DNA of 64,000 nucleotides from an uncultured Lachnospiraceae bacterium (GTDB lineage Bacteria > Bacillota > Clostridia > Lachnospirales > Lachnospiraceae). The stretch spans positions 1 to 64,000 of the forward strand of contig CAJULA010000017.1 of the NCBI GenBank assembly GCA_910587155.1, written 5' to 3'. Position numbers and translations under genes: made by a program. The notes beneath the pieces are model-generated. The model was given only the letters and a program-made list of their open reading frames with translations. It did not search any database and was not told the DNA's origin. How positions within the stretch are numbered: position 1 is the first letter of the stretch; every line of letters starts with the position of its first letter. Below, one piece after another: positions 33,043 to 42,018 of the stretch.

Positions 33043-34704
33043 TTATCTCTCCTCCAGTACGTACCCCGCGATATTGTCCGCATGATCGGCGATCCGTTCC
33101 ATGTTGCTGAGCATGTCCAAAAAGATAATACCGCTCTCCGGCGTGCACTTCCCTTTTGAGAGTCGCTGTATATGCTTGTCTCGCAGCTCCCGTTCCAGCT
33201 TATCCACTCTTTTCTCACTGTCCTTCGTCCGTCTGGCAGCCTCGGCACTGGCAAGTTCCCTGGCTTCCAATGCCGCTTCAAACGTATGGAGGGTCACATC
33301 GTACATCCGCTCCATATCCTTTTCCCCTTTTTCGGAAAAGCGCACTCTGTCTCTGCGTTTGGTTTCCGCCAATTCCGCGATATTTTCACTGTGGTCACCG
33401 ATACGCTCGATATCGCTTATTGTATAGAAAAGGTTTCTGACCGTAAGATACTGGGCTTCTGTCAGAGAAAGATTTCCCACTTCTACCAGAAATGAGGTAA
33501 GCAGTTTTACCAGTTGGTTGATATGCTCTTCCGTCTGCAGTACCTGACGAATCTGTCCCTTATCATTTTCCCGTATGGCAGTCACGGATGCTTTGAAATT
33601 ATCCCTTACCATAATACCGATGGCTATCACTTCACTCACTGCGCTTTCCAGCGCCAGCGCCGGATTGTTTAATAGTCTGCGATCCAGCTTCCTGCTCATC
33701 TGTTCCACGATATCATGAGTATCTTCTTTTCGGGTGCCATCATCGGCAATGAGCAGTTCCGATATCCGCACCAACCCATTGGCAAACGGCAACATCGCCA
33801 GTGTATTGACAAGGTTAAATACCGTATGGAACACGGAAATCTCCACACTGTCAATGGAGGCAGCGGCCATCTGCGGGCGAAACCGAAAATAAAAAAACAT
33901 GACAATGCCAAACCATACGCTTCCGATTACATTAAATAACAAATGAATCACCGAAGCCCGTCTGGCATTTTTTCCCGCTCCCGCCCCGGAGAGGATCGCA
34001 GTCACACAAGTGCCGATATTCTGCCCCATCATAATAAATACCGCCGACTGCCAGTTCACCACCCCATTCATGGCCAGTGTCTGCAAAATCCCCACCGAAG
34101 CCGAGGAGCTCTGAATAACCGCCGTGACGGCCGCCCCCGTTATGACCGCCAGCAGGGGATTCTTCCCAAGGATCCGAAACGCATTGGAAAATATCGGCGC
34201 ATCCCGGTAAGGCGTAACTGCACCCGACATAAAACTCAGGCCGATAAATAAAATACCGAAGCCCGTCAGTATCTCACCTATTTTTTTCTTTCTTTCGCCC
34301 CCCGCGAACAGCAGCAGGAAAGCTCCTATCCCCACTACAAGCGGAGCCAGAAATTCCGGTTTGAAAACACTCCCCCATTCGCTCAGGGAAACGATCCAGG
34401 CTGTGATGGTCGTACCGATATTGGCACCCATAATAACACCCACTGCCTGCGTCAGTGTCAGCATACCTGCATTAACAAAGCCCACTACCATAACCGTAGT
34501 GGCAGAACTGCTCTGTATGATGGCCGTAATCCCTGCGCCGACGAGGATCGCCACAAGTCTGTTTCTGGTCAGGAAACCCATCAGCCGCTTCACCCGGTCT
34601 CCTGCGGATTTCTGAAGACCGTCCGCCATAATATGCATCCCATACAAAAACAACCCCAGTCCGCCCACAAATTTGAATATCATACCCAGATCATCAAGTG
34701 TCAT
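33043..34704 (-). CDS. Na/Pi cotransporter family protein with PhoU-like tail
   Basis: A 553-residue membrane protein. The N-terminal half has two repeats of the Na+/phosphate-cotransporter motif: GAGITAIIQSSSATTVM with GANIGTTITAWI, and GAAVTAVIQSSSASVGI with GQNIGTCVTAIL. The QSSS signatures line the transport path. Residues 340-545 are a PhoU-like helical domain (SDIERIGDHSENIAEL, SNMERIADHADNIAGY). This YjbB/NptA-type protein usually moves phosphate, often outward, and the PhoU part regulates it. The gene is monocistronic as far as seen. Confidence 0.93.
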   Translation of the reverse strand: MTLDDLGMIFKFVGGLGLFLYGMHIMADGLQKSAGDRVKRLMGFLTRNRLVAILVGAGITAIIQSSSATTVMVVGFVNAGMLTLTQAVGVIMGANIGTTITAWIVSLSEWGSVFKPEFLAPLVVGIGAFLLLFAGGERKKKIGEILTGFGILFIGLSFMSGAVTPYRDAPIFSNAFRILGKNPLLAVITGAAVTAVIQSSSASVGILQTLAMNGVVNWQSAVFIMMGQNIGTCVTAILSGAGAGKNARRASVIHLLFNVIGSVWFGIVMFFYFRFRPQMAAASIDSVEISVFHTVFNLVNTLAMLPFANGLVRISELLIADDGTRKEDTHDIVEQMSRKLDRRLLNNPALALESAVSEVIAIGIMVRDNFKASVTAIRENDKGQIRQVLQTEEHINQLVKLLTSFLVEVGNLSLTEAQYLTVRNLFYTISDIERIGDHSENIAELAETKRRDRVRFSEKGEKDMERMYDVTLHTFEAALEARELASAEAARRTKDSEKRVDKLERELRDKHIQRLSKGKCTPESGIIFLDMLSNMERIADHADNIAGYVLEER

Positions 34705-34878
34705 TCTTTTTCTCCCATACTTTCAAACACTGCCTGTTTTATATATATTCTCCAACCCTCTGAATATGATTCTAACAATATTGTGTAAAATACATGCGAA
34801 ATCCATGTAAAATTGATGTAAAATAGAGAGAAAAGAACACGGGAATCTGTGTCTTGCAGGAAAGGAATGATAACCGTC

Positions 34879-35406
34879 ATGAAAAAAGCAATCATCATCG
34901 GGAGCCCCGGCGCAGGCAAAAGCACATTTGCCCGGAAACTGAGTAAAATCACTGGCCTGCCGCTTTACTATCTGGATATGCTGTGGCATAAACCCGATCG
35001 GACTACCATCACTCCGGAAGAATTTGATCTCAGGCTGCAAAAAATCCTGGTAAAGGACAGTTGGATCATAGACGGAAATTATTTGCGCACACTGGAAATG
35101 CGTCTGCAAAAATGTGACACTGTCTTTTTCGCAGATCTGCCAGTGGATGTATGCCTGGCAGGCGCAAAATCCCGTATCGGGAAAAAACGAGAAGATCTGC
35201 CCTGGATGGAAACAACACTGGATGAAGAGTTCAAAATGTGGATCATGGATTTTCCTGACAGACAATTGCCCAAAATTCATGAATTGCTGAAGAAATATCG
35301 GGAAGTCACAGAGCAGATATGCTTTCATTCCCGGAAGGATGCGGAAGAATATATAAGAATGTTACGCAGCAGACAGCCAGAAAGCTGCACCCGCAGCATT
35401 GTATGA
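34879..35406 (+). CDS. P-loop kinase-like ATPase (FlaR/topology-modulation type)
   Basis: A 175-residue adenylate-kinase-like P-loop protein. Walker A is GSPGAGKST (residues 8-16), followed by ITGLPLYYLDMLWHKPD, a block typical of the FlaR/topology-modulation family, and a Walker-B-like TVFFADLP. The late EITxICFHSRKDAEEYI-like tail is also usual. An in-frame ATG four codons upstream (34867) is an alternative start with an AGG site; I prefer 34879 because family members begin at MKKxIIIGSPG. Substrate unknown. Three TGTAAAAT repeats lie 55-95 bases upstream. Confidence 0.85.
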   Translation: MKKAIIIGSPGAGKSTFARKLSKITGLPLYYLDMLWHKPDRTTITPEEFDLRLQKILVKDSWIIDGNYLRTLEMRLQKCDTVFFADLPVDVCLAGAKSRIGKKREDLPWMETTLDEEFKMWIMDFPDRQLPKIHELLKKYREVTEQICFHSRKDAEEYIRMLRSRQPESCTRSIV

Positions 35407-35418
35407 TGGATGCAAAAA

Positions 35419-35446
35419 GGGAATGAACCACTTCTGATCCATTCCC
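35419..35446. terminator. Intrinsic terminator between convergent genes
   Basis: GGGAATG and CATTCCC with a 14-base loop, followed on the plus strand by CCTGTCTTTT; serves the P-loop gene and perhaps the rubrerythrin gene on the other strand. Confidence 0.6.
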
Positions 35447-35482
35447 CTGTCTTTTAAAGTCTCTGAAAAATTTATCTTCTTC

Positions 35483-36022
35483 TTAACCGAAGTATCTCTT
35501 CAGAAGTCCGGCAAATGCCTTGCCATGTCTTGCCTCATCCCTTGCCATCTCATGAACTGTGTCATGGATTGCGTCAAGGTTTGCAGCCTTTGCTCTCTTA
35601 GCAAGATCAAATTTGCCTGCGGTTGCACCATTCTCAGCTTCCACACGCATCTGCAGGTTTTTCTTTGTGGAGTCAGTTACAACTTCGCCGAGGAGTTCTG
35701 CAAATTTCGCTGCATGCTCAGCCTCTTCCCATGCCGCCTTCTCCCAGTATAAACCGATCTCCGGATATCCTTCTCTGTGTGCCACCCTTGCCATAGCAAG
35801 ATACATACCTACTTCTGTGCACTCGCCGTTGAAGTTCGCACGGAGATCTGCCATGATATCATCGCTGACACCCTGTGCCACGCCTACCACATGCTCAGCA
35901 GCCCATTCCATCTCACCGCCCTGCGCCGTGAATTTCTCTGCGGGCGCATTACATACCGGACATTTCTCCGGAGCTGCATCTCCTTCATGAACATAACCAC
36001 ATACCTGACATACAAATTTCAT
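35483..36022 (-). CDS. Reverse rubrerythrin (NADH peroxidase type)
   Basis: A 179-residue non-haem diiron peroxidase that removes hydrogen peroxide in anaerobes. Unlike classical rubrerythrin, the rubredoxin domain is at the N-terminus (C5-QV-C8 and C21-PV-C24), and the ferritin-like four-helix domain follows with ligand helices NFNGECTEVGMYLAM, AAWEEAEHAAKF and EMARDEARHGKAF. This reversed order is characteristic of Clostridia. AGGAGG lies before the ATG. It has its own near-perfect promoter at 36085-36113, implying high expression, and an inverted repeat TTACT/AGTAA in the leader. Confidence 0.95.
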   Translation of the reverse strand: MKFVCQVCGYVHEGDAAPEKCPVCNAPAEKFTAQGGEMEWAAEHVVGVAQGVSDDIMADLRANFNGECTEVGMYLAMARVAHREGYPEIGLYWEKAAWEEAEHAAKFAELLGEVVTDSTKKNLQMRVEAENGATAGKFDLAKRAKAANLDAIHDTVHEMARDEARHGKAFAGLLKRYFG

Positions 36023-36084
36023 TGCTTATTCCTCCTGCTTTTATATTTTAAGAATGATTACTAATTTCAGTAACGATTATTGAT

Positions 36085-36113
36085 ATTATAAAGAGTATGT
36101 CCCTTTATGTCAA
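36085..36113 (-). promoter_or_regulatory. Consensus promoter of the rubrerythrin gene
   Basis: On the minus strand TTGACA, 17 bases, TATAAT: both hexamers are perfect. The AT-rich region just downstream has a partial match to a PerR box (TTATAAT then AATAAT), not enough to claim PerR control. Confidence 0.85.
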
Positions 36114-36160
36114 CACCTTTTTCAGGAAATTTTTTCGCCGTCATTATGCACCTATTTCTT

Positions 36161-36988
36161 TTACGGCTTTGCAAAAACCATAAAATACGCCAGTACCAGA
36201 ATCCCCAGCAGGATCCGATACCAGGCAAACACTTTGAAGTTATGACGTTTGATATAATCCATCAGGAACCTGATCACCAGTACGGACACAACAAACGCCA
36301 CAATACATCCCACAGCCAATATCGCCCATTCCATACCGCTGACGCTGACACCCTCCATAATAAATTTAACGATTTTCAAAAGGCTGGCCCCGAACATCAC
36401 GGGGATGGCCATGAAAAAGGTGAATTCCGCGGATGCCGTCCGGGATACGCCCAGTAACAGACCGCCCACAATAGTGGAGCCGGAGCGTGAGGTGCCGGGA
36501 AAAATACCCGCGATTAACTGGAAAATACCGATCATAAATGCCACCGGCAGCGTGATCTGCGCAATGTTTCTCATCTTCGGCTTTTTCTTTCGGTTTTCAA
36601 TCACGATAAAGGCGATGCCAAATACAATCAGTGCGATGGCGATCGTCTTATAATTATAAAACAGTTCTTCAAAAAGATCATCAAAGGGCAGCCCGATTAC
36701 CACAGCGGGAATACATCCCACAATAACCTTCACCCACATGGAACATACATCTTTGCGGATCAGGCGGCCGCCACCGAAGCGAAACGGAAATATCCTGTTC
36801 CAGTACAGCATTACCACGGCCATAATGGCCCCCAGCTGGATCACAACCAGAAACATCGACCAAAACTCCGGTGTCACATCCAGCTGTACAAATTCCTCCA
36901 AAAGTATCATATGCCCGGTACTGCTGATGGGAAGCCACTCTGTGATTCCTTCCACAATACCGAATAATACCGCTTTTAAAATCTCCAT
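36161..36988 (-). CDS. uppP: Undecaprenyl-diphosphatase UppP (BacA)
   Basis: A 275-residue integral membrane enzyme that recycles undecaprenyl diphosphate to the monophosphate carrier for cell-wall synthesis and gives bacitracin tolerance. The two signature regions are present: EGITEWLPISSTGHMIL (residues 12-28) and FPGTSRSGSTIVGG. About eight membrane segments. AGGAGG precedes the ATG. Hairpin element copy 3 separates it from the patatin gene upstream, with which it appears co-transcribed. Confidence 0.96.
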   Translation of the reverse strand: MEILKAVLFGIVEGITEWLPISSTGHMILLEEFVQLDVTPEFWSMFLVVIQLGAIMAVVMLYWNRIFPFRFGGGRLIRKDVCSMWVKVIVGCIPAVVIGLPFDDLFEELFYNYKTIAIALIVFGIAFIVIENRKKKPKMRNIAQITLPVAFMIGIFQLIAGIFPGTSRSGSTIVGGLLLGVSRTASAEFTFFMAIPVMFGASLLKIVKFIMEGVSVSGMEWAILAVGCIVAFVVSVLVIRFLMDYIKRHNFKVFAWYRILLGILVLAYFMVFAKP

Positions 36989-37009
36989 TAAATGAATTTC
37001 CTCCTATTA

Positions 37010-37134
37010 AGAGTTCCGCATCATCCCGTCAGAAGCACTCCCCCGGATAAAAGCCCGGCCTCTTTCGCGTCCGGGTTTTTATCCCGCTTCTGTCGTGCTG
37101 ATGCTGTTTCTAGAGTTCCGCATCATCCCGTCAG
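37010..37134 (-). repeat. Intercistronic hairpin element, copy 3
   Basis: A 23-base sequence starting AGAGTTCCGCATCATCCC is directly repeated at 37010-37032 and 37112-37134; the distal repeat contains the last codons and stop of the patatin gene. Between them, on the minus strand, AAACAGCATCAGCAC leads into GGATAAAAACCCGG / CCGGGCTTTTATCC arms around GACGCGAAAG, then GATGCGGAACT. It ends at the uppP ribosome site. Confidence 0.87.
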
Positions 37135-37971
37135 GTAAGCAAGAAGAGCTTCATATTTTTCCTGTGCTTCCCGGTATCCCTGAAGGTAGAGTGCGGTCAG
37201 TTTTTCTTTGTCCTTTTCGATCCGGCCGATACCGCTGGCAACCGCAGGGCGGATCACAAATGCCCTTCCTTTTCTTTCCTGCTCCTCCAGATAATCTAAT
37301 GTTTCATTATAAGAAATATGCCTGTTTTTCATAAGTTTATATACGTTCGGGTAGCGCAGGTAGGCGAGGCGGATGAGCCATAGCGCCCGGGAGCGTTCTT
37401 TGCGGTAACCCGTTTCCTTGGTAAGAATCACCACGTTTTTCCGGTTGCCATCCGCAATGGCTTTGCGGATGGGTATGGCGTCAGAAATGGCACCATCCAG
37501 ATACAGTCCGTTCCCGATTTTTACATTTCTGGATACAAGGGGCAGGGAGCTGGAAGCACGGACTGCCGTAATATCCTTTTCCATGTCCCGCAGTCGCATA
37601 TATTTTGGCCTGCCGCTGACAATGTCGGTCACTACGGCATATGCCCTTCCGGGGTAGCGGTCAAATGCCTGAAAATCATAGGGATTGAGCCATTTGGGAA
37701 TCAGTTCGTAGCAGAGATCTGTGTGAAAGAGATTCCCTGTCAGAAGCAGGCTTCTTACACTGCAGTAATCCCTGCAGGAAAGGTAATCAACCGCTACATG
37801 GTAGGCACGCTTTTTCTGCCCTGACAGATAACTGCACATATGGCATGCCCCGGCGGACACCCCATAACAGTCTGAAAACCACAGATTCTTTTCCATAAAA
37901 AAGTCCAGTACGCCGCATGTGTACATTCCCTTCATGCCGCCGCCTTCCAATACCAGTCCTGCCTGATACAT
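37123..37971 (-). CDS. Patatin-like phospholipase
   Basis: A 282-residue lipid acyl hydrolase of the patatin/RssA family. It has the oxyanion loop LEGGGMKGMYTCGVL (residues 8-22), the nucleophile elbow GVSAG (Ser in G-x-S-x-G near residue 41) and the Asp of the catalytic dyad in LDGAISDAIPI. There is no signal peptide, so it should act on the cytoplasmic face on phospholipids or lysolipids. Its final codons overlap hairpin element copy 3. Pairing with uppP suggests envelope lipid turnover, an inference from co-orientation only. Confidence 0.92.
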   Translation of the reverse strand: MYQAGLVLEGGGMKGMYTCGVLDFFMEKNLWFSDCYGVSAGACHMCSYLSGQKKRAYHVAVDYLSCRDYCSVRSLLLTGNLFHTDLCYELIPKWLNPYDFQAFDRYPGRAYAVVTDIVSGRPKYMRLRDMEKDITAVRASSSLPLVSRNVKIGNGLYLDGAISDAIPIRKAIADGNRKNVVILTKETGYRKERSRALWLIRLAYLRYPNVYKLMKNRHISYNETLDYLEEQERKGRAFVIRPAVASGIGRIEKDKEKLTALYLQGYREAQEKYEALLAYLTG

Positions 37972-37987
37972 AACTTCCCTTCCTTCA

Positions 37988-39199
37988 TTATTTTTGTGAT
38001 ACGCGGCCGGCAGACGGATATTCGGTTTTCACAAACCGCCGCAGTGCCACCAGAGAGCGTTTTACTTTTTCCGTATCAATGCAGTAAGCCATCCTGAAAA
38101 ATCCGGGACAGCCAAATCCGTCGCCCGGCACCAGGATCAGATCATATTTCCTGCCTTTTTCACAAAAGCGTGTCGCGTCCTCTTCCAGCGCCCTCGGAAA
38201 CAGATAAAAAGTCCCGCCCGGTTCCACGCAGGAAAACCCCAAATCCAGCAGTTCCCTGTACAGAATTTCTTTATTTGTCTCATATACGCGCAGATCGGCC
38301 GTTTCCTCCAGATGCTCTGCCACCGCCAGCTGTATCAGCGAAGCGGGACAGTTATGTCCGGTCTCTCTGGAAATCTGTGCGCACATCTGTACAATCTTCG
38401 CCGCATCCTTACAGGCCGGATTGACCGCCACATAGCCGATCCGTTCCCCCGGCAGAGACAGTGACTTGGAAAAAGAATAGCAAGTCAGCGTATTGGCATA
38501 CCCGGCCGCCACAAACGGCGCTTCCACACCGCCAAAGACAATCTCCCGGTAAGGCTCATCGGAGATCAGATAAATCTCATGTCCATATTCCCTGGACTTC
38601 CTGTCCAAAATCCGGGCAAGTGTGCGGATCGTCTCCGCGGAATATACGGTTCCGGAAGGATTATTCGGCGTATTGATCAGCACTGCCGCCGTCCGCGGAG
38701 AGAGTCCTTTTTCAAAGGCCTCAAAAGCAATCTGAAAATGCTCTGTGTCAGCGGGAATGAGTCTGAGCACTGCCCCCGTCCCGTTCACATAAGGGAAATA
38801 TTCGGAAAAACAGGGCGCAAATGCGATCACTTCATCCCCCGGCACCGTCACGGCCCGCACAGCATGCGCAATGGCTCCGGCAGCTCCGGCAGTCATAAAG
38901 ATATCTTCCGTCTTATAAGGTACGCCAAACCGCCTGCGCAGAGATGAGGCCACCGCTTCCCTGACGGCTGGGATGCCCAGAGACGGACTGTACCCATGCA
39001 GCTCCATCGGATCCCTCTCTCGCAAAAGGCGTATCATTGTCTCTGTTACCGCCTCCGGCACCGGGACAGACGGATTGCCCAGACTGTAATCAAAGACATT
39101 TTCATACCCGATCTCCTTCCCACGCGCCGTGGCAAATTCCGACAACTGCCTGATCACTGATTTTTCCAGAAGCATTTTTTCATAATGAGCGGCTACCAT
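37988..39199 (-). CDS. PLP-dependent aminotransferase, class I/II
   Basis: A 403-residue fold-type I aminotransferase. Blocks in order: VFDYSLGNPSVPVPEAV, TAGAAGAIAHAV, INTPNNPSGTVYSAE, YLISDEPYREIVF (Asp to PLP nitrogen), and SFSKSLSLPGERIGYV, which holds the PLP Lys. These match the aspartate aminotransferase-like group used in amino-acid metabolism; substrate specificity is not decided. I start at 39199, where GGGAGGAG is seven bases upstream, rather than at 39259. It is 16 bases upstream of the patatin gene and may share its transcript. Confidence 0.92.
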   Translation of the reverse strand: MVAAHYEKMLLEKSVIRQLSEFATARGKEIGYENVFDYSLGNPSVPVPEAVTETMIRLLRERDPMELHGYSPSLGIPAVREAVASSLRRRFGVPYKTEDIFMTAGAAGAIAHAVRAVTVPGDEVIAFAPCFSEYFPYVNGTGAVLRLIPADTEHFQIAFEAFEKGLSPRTAAVLINTPNNPSGTVYSAETIRTLARILDRKSREYGHEIYLISDEPYREIVFGGVEAPFVAAGYANTLTCYSFSKSLSLPGERIGYVAVNPACKDAAKIVQMCAQISRETGHNCPASLIQLAVAEHLEETADLRVYETNKEILYRELLDLGFSCVEPGGTFYLFPRALEEDATRFCEKGRKYDLILVPGDGFGCPGFFRMAYCIDTEKVKRSLVALRRFVKTEYPSAGRVSQK

Positions 39200-39320
39200 A
39201 ATCTCCTCCCTGACTGCTGACATATTTTTAGCTTCGATATGTCTTTTATCATAGTCCAAAATTTTTTTCTTGTCCAGTGGAGGATGCTCTGGTCCTTATG
39301 GGCATGTTTGGCGCGAACGG

Positions 39321-39349
39321 TTGACTATCGGCCTGAAAAGTTCTATAAT
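39321..39349 (+). promoter_or_regulatory. Promoter of the HD-GYP gene
   Basis: TTGACT, a 17-base spacer and TATAAT; start near 39356, about 47 bases before the ATG at 39403. Confidence 0.75.
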
Positions 39350-39402
39350 TTATACATAAACGACAGCACTACTCAGGTTCTGAAGAAAAGAGAGGTAACA
39401 TT

Positions 39403-40542
39403 ATGAAAAAGATTGCTTTAGAGCAATTAAAGCCCGGCATGGTGACCGCCGAGGATGTTTATGCAAACAGCGGCCAACAATTGTTGGTGCCAAAGGGAAC
39501 TACATTAACGGATCTCAAACTCCAGTTGCTCAATGTCTTTGCAATCCGCAATGTCCGTATAGAAGATGACAATCCGGAATCTGCTGATGCTTCTTCTGCT
39601 GGTCAGGGGGAGGAGAGCTATTTCGGTGAACATATCCCCGATTTTACTTCCAAGCTTCCACAGGAAGTGAGAGAAGCCCGCGTAAAGGAAATCAAAGAGT
39701 ACAAAGAAGCCTACAACAAAGGGCTGAACTATTTTCAGGTAGCAGTCAACAATCTGGTGGAAAAAAATGCCGATATGAATCTGAACGTGGACACCATCCT
39801 CAATCAGACCATATCCCTGCTGGGCAACCGGGGAAAGAGCAGCATACTGGAAATGCTTATCTTTATGAAAGAGCGCGACAGTGATATATACAGCCATTGT
39901 ATCAATACATCGCTGCTGTGCAATATGCTGGCCCACTGGCTGGATTACAGTGAAGAGGACTGCCAGATGGCAGCGGCCTGCGGCCTGTTCCATGATATCG
40001 GCCACCTGGCGCTCCCGGAAGAGCTTCTTCAGAAAACCGAACCACTGACACCCGAAGAACAGGATCTGCTTGCCACGCACACGGAAAAAGGGTATGAAAT
40101 GCTGAAAGCATTTGATGTGGACGAAACTGTCCGCCTGTCCGCACTGATGCACCACGAAAAATGCGACGGCAGCGGTTATCCCCGCGGCCTGCAGGATGAG
40201 GAGATCGACCGCTTCGCCAAACTGGTCAATATCTGCAATATTTATGACTCCATGACCTCTGACCGCCCCCGGCAGAAGGCAGTTACCCCTTTTGCCGTGA
40301 TCGAAGAATATGAGACGCGGGGTCTGAGCAAATATGATACACGGGCAATCCTTGTCTTCCAGAAAAATACGGTCAATACCTATTTAAACTGTCCGGTACG
40401 GCTGACCAATGGCGCCGTTGCCTATGTGGTTTACATCAATCCCGGCCGCCTCGGGCGTCCTATCGTGCAGTGCAACGGTGAATTTATCGACCTCAGCAAA
40501 CGTACCGATATCAATATTGCGGAGATGCTTCCTGTCGTGTAG
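39403..40542 (+). CDS. HD-GYP domain phosphodiesterase
   Basis: A 379-residue protein with a complete HD-GYP domain, the class that hydrolyses cyclic di-GMP (or related cyclic dinucleotides). The N-terminal 110 residues are a DUF3391-like region (MKKIALEQLKPGMVTAEDVY). The catalytic signatures are SHCINTSLLC, GLFHDIGHLALP (HD), MHHEKCDGSGYPRGL (the HHExxDGxGYP element) and KLVNICNIYDSMTSDRP. All metal ligands appear intact. There is no membrane segment. It likely controls sessile-motile or envelope behaviour. A terminator follows. Confidence 0.95.
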   Translation: MKKIALEQLKPGMVTAEDVYANSGQQLLVPKGTTLTDLKLQLLNVFAIRNVRIEDDNPESADASSAGQGEESYFGEHIPDFTSKLPQEVREARVKEIKEYKEAYNKGLNYFQVAVNNLVEKNADMNLNVDTILNQTISLLGNRGKSSILEMLIFMKERDSDIYSHCINTSLLCNMLAHWLDYSEEDCQMAAACGLFHDIGHLALPEELLQKTEPLTPEEQDLLATHTEKGYEMLKAFDVDETVRLSALMHHEKCDGSGYPRGLQDEEIDRFAKLVNICNIYDSMTSDRPRQKAVTPFAVIEEYETRGLSKYDTRAILVFQKNTVNTYLNCPVRLTNGAVAYVVYINPGRLGRPIVQCNGEFIDLSKRTDINIAEMLPVV

Positions 40543-40579
40543 GAGTGTCCGCTGCGTTCTGCGCAGATTACATGAATAT

Positions 40580-41326
40580 TCAGGAACAGGTCAGTTTTGT
40601 GTGGCCTGTTCCTCTTTTTTTCCTATATTCATATGTTTCCATCCCCTCCCCGTCCGACTCTTTGATTCTGTAAAAACCGAGTTTGTGCAAAAGGCTTTTG
40701 GATGCGGTATTGGCCGGCCTGACTCTTGACAGGATTCTGTCACATTCGATCTCCCTGTCCGCATAAGTAAGAACAGCCTGACAGACTTCATAGCCATATC
40801 CCATTCTCTGCCACGGCCGGGCAATCACAAACCCCAGCTCCACTTCCCCATCCCTGGGCTCCAGACCGGCCCGTCCGATCAGCAGCCCTGACTGCCGCTC
40901 TTCCACGCCCCATATTCCATATCCGTAAAACTCATAGACATATCTGCGGTAATCCGCCATATATCTGCGCTCTTCCTCCCGGTCTCCGAACAGTCCCTCC
41001 ATATAACGGGTAATGGAAGGCTCCGCATAAATTTCATACAGCCTGTCCACATCCCCTTCTGTCAGCTCCCGCAGTCTGCACCGCTCTGTCTCCAGAATAT
41101 CCCAGGGCAGCCCCGCCAGACGCCGGTACAAACGGATAAAATCCGCCGGTTCCAATTCATCTACCCGCTCCACTGCATACGCAAGCCCGGTAAAATCTTC
41201 TCCGCGGTTTTCTTTTGTCAGAATTGCCGCCGCCTTCTCCCCTCTTGCCAAAAGCTGCCGCAAGAGCGGCAGACAGTCTGTCAGATACAGAATACCCCCG
41301 TCCTCAATCAATATTTTCCTGATCAT
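40580..41326 (-). CDS. GNAT acetyltransferase with N-terminal HAD-like remnant
   Basis: A 248-residue protein. Residues 1-85 (ILYLTDCLPLLRQLLARGEK, then YAVERVDELEPADFIRLYRR) look like a shortened phosphatase-like lead domain seen before GNAT domains in Clostridia. Residues 88-235 are a RimJ/RimL-type N-acetyltransferase: LETERCRLRELTEGDVDRLY, ELGFVIARPWQRMGYGYE (acetyl-CoA loop) and NTASKSLLHKLGFYRI. Acceptor unknown. Its 3' end overlaps the terminator of the convergent HD-GYP gene. Confidence 0.85.
   Translation of the reverse strand: MIRKILIEDGGILYLTDCLPLLRQLLARGEKAAAILTKENRGEDFTGLAYAVERVDELEPADFIRLYRRLAGLPWDILETERCRLRELTEGDVDRLYEIYAEPSITRYMEGLFGDREEERRYMADYRRYVYEFYGYGIWGVEERQSGLLIGRAGLEPRDGEVELGFVIARPWQRMGYGYEVCQAVLTYADREIECDRILSRVRPANTASKSLLHKLGFYRIKESDGEGMETYEYRKKRGTGHTKLTCS
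40582..40613 (+). terminator. Terminator of the HD-GYP gene
   Basis: AGGAACAGGTCA and TGGCCTGTTCCT around an eight-base loop, followed by a long T run (CTTTTTTT). It uses coding sequence of the convergent GNAT gene. Confidence 0.88.
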
Positions 41327-41430
41327 AAATCCGCCTCCGGATAAACACTTTACGAATCAGAGATTTTCCCTTACAATACAAAAGGAATCTCTGACTCACA
41401 GTTATTATAACAGAAAGGAACAAAAATACC

Positions 41431-41949
41431 ATGAAAAATCCTATGATAACCATTACCATGGACAACGGCGATATCATCCGTGCGGAACTGTATCCCGAAA
41501 TCGCCCCTAACACGGTCAACAACTTTATCAGCCTGATCTCCAAAAATTTTTACGACGGCTGCATTTTTCACCGTGTTATCAACGGATTTATGATTCAGGG
41601 CGGAGACCCGGAAGGCACCGGCATGGGCGGCCCGGGCTACAGCATCCGGGGTGAATTTTCACAAAATGGCTTTGCCAATGAACTCCGGCATACAGAAGGT
41701 GTACTGTCCATGGCCAGAAGCATGATGCCTGACTCCGCAGGCAGCCAGTTCTTTATCATGCACAGGAACAGCCCGCACCTGGACGGCGCTTATGCGGCAT
41801 TTGGAAAGGTAACGGAAGGTATGGATGTGGTAAACCGCATTGCGCAAACACCTACCGATCCCTCCGACAGACCGCTTGAAGATCAGGTAATGAAGACCGT
41901 TACCGTCGATACGTTCGGCACACAATATCCCGAGCCTGAGAAACTCTGA
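41431..41949 (+). CDS. Peptidyl-prolyl cis-trans isomerase, cyclophilin type
   Basis: A 172-residue cytoplasmic cyclophilin that speeds proline isomerisation during folding. Conserved elements: NNFISLISKNFYDG, IFHRVINGFMIQGGDP (with the catalytic Arg in FHRV), LSMARSMMPDSAGSQFFI and HLDGAYAAFGKV. No signal peptide. AGAAAGGAAC lies before the ATG. Monocistronic, with a hairpin terminator 35 bases after the stop. Confidence 0.95.
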   Translation: MKNPMITITMDNGDIIRAELYPEIAPNTVNNFISLISKNFYDGCIFHRVINGFMIQGGDPEGTGMGGPGYSIRGEFSQNGFANELRHTEGVLSMARSMMPDSAGSQFFIMHRNSPHLDGAYAAFGKVTEGMDVVNRIAQTPTDPSDRPLEDQVMKTVTVDTFGTQYPEPEKL

Positions 41950-41982
41950 GGAACTTCATTCAGATATCACGTGCACTGCAAA

Positions 41983-42018
41983 AGCCGGAAAGCCCATTGT
42001 TTATGCAGCTTCCCGGCT
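41983..42018 (+). terminator. Probable terminator after the cyclophilin gene
   Basis: AGCCGGAAAGC and GCTTCCCGGCT pair with one mismatch; a T-containing stretch (CTCTGTTTCC) follows. Confidence 0.6.

Noticed and set aside
36058..36090. PerR box upstream of rubrerythrin
   Set aside because: Only part of the TTATAAT-N-ATTATAA consensus is matched, and the match largely coincides with the -10 box.
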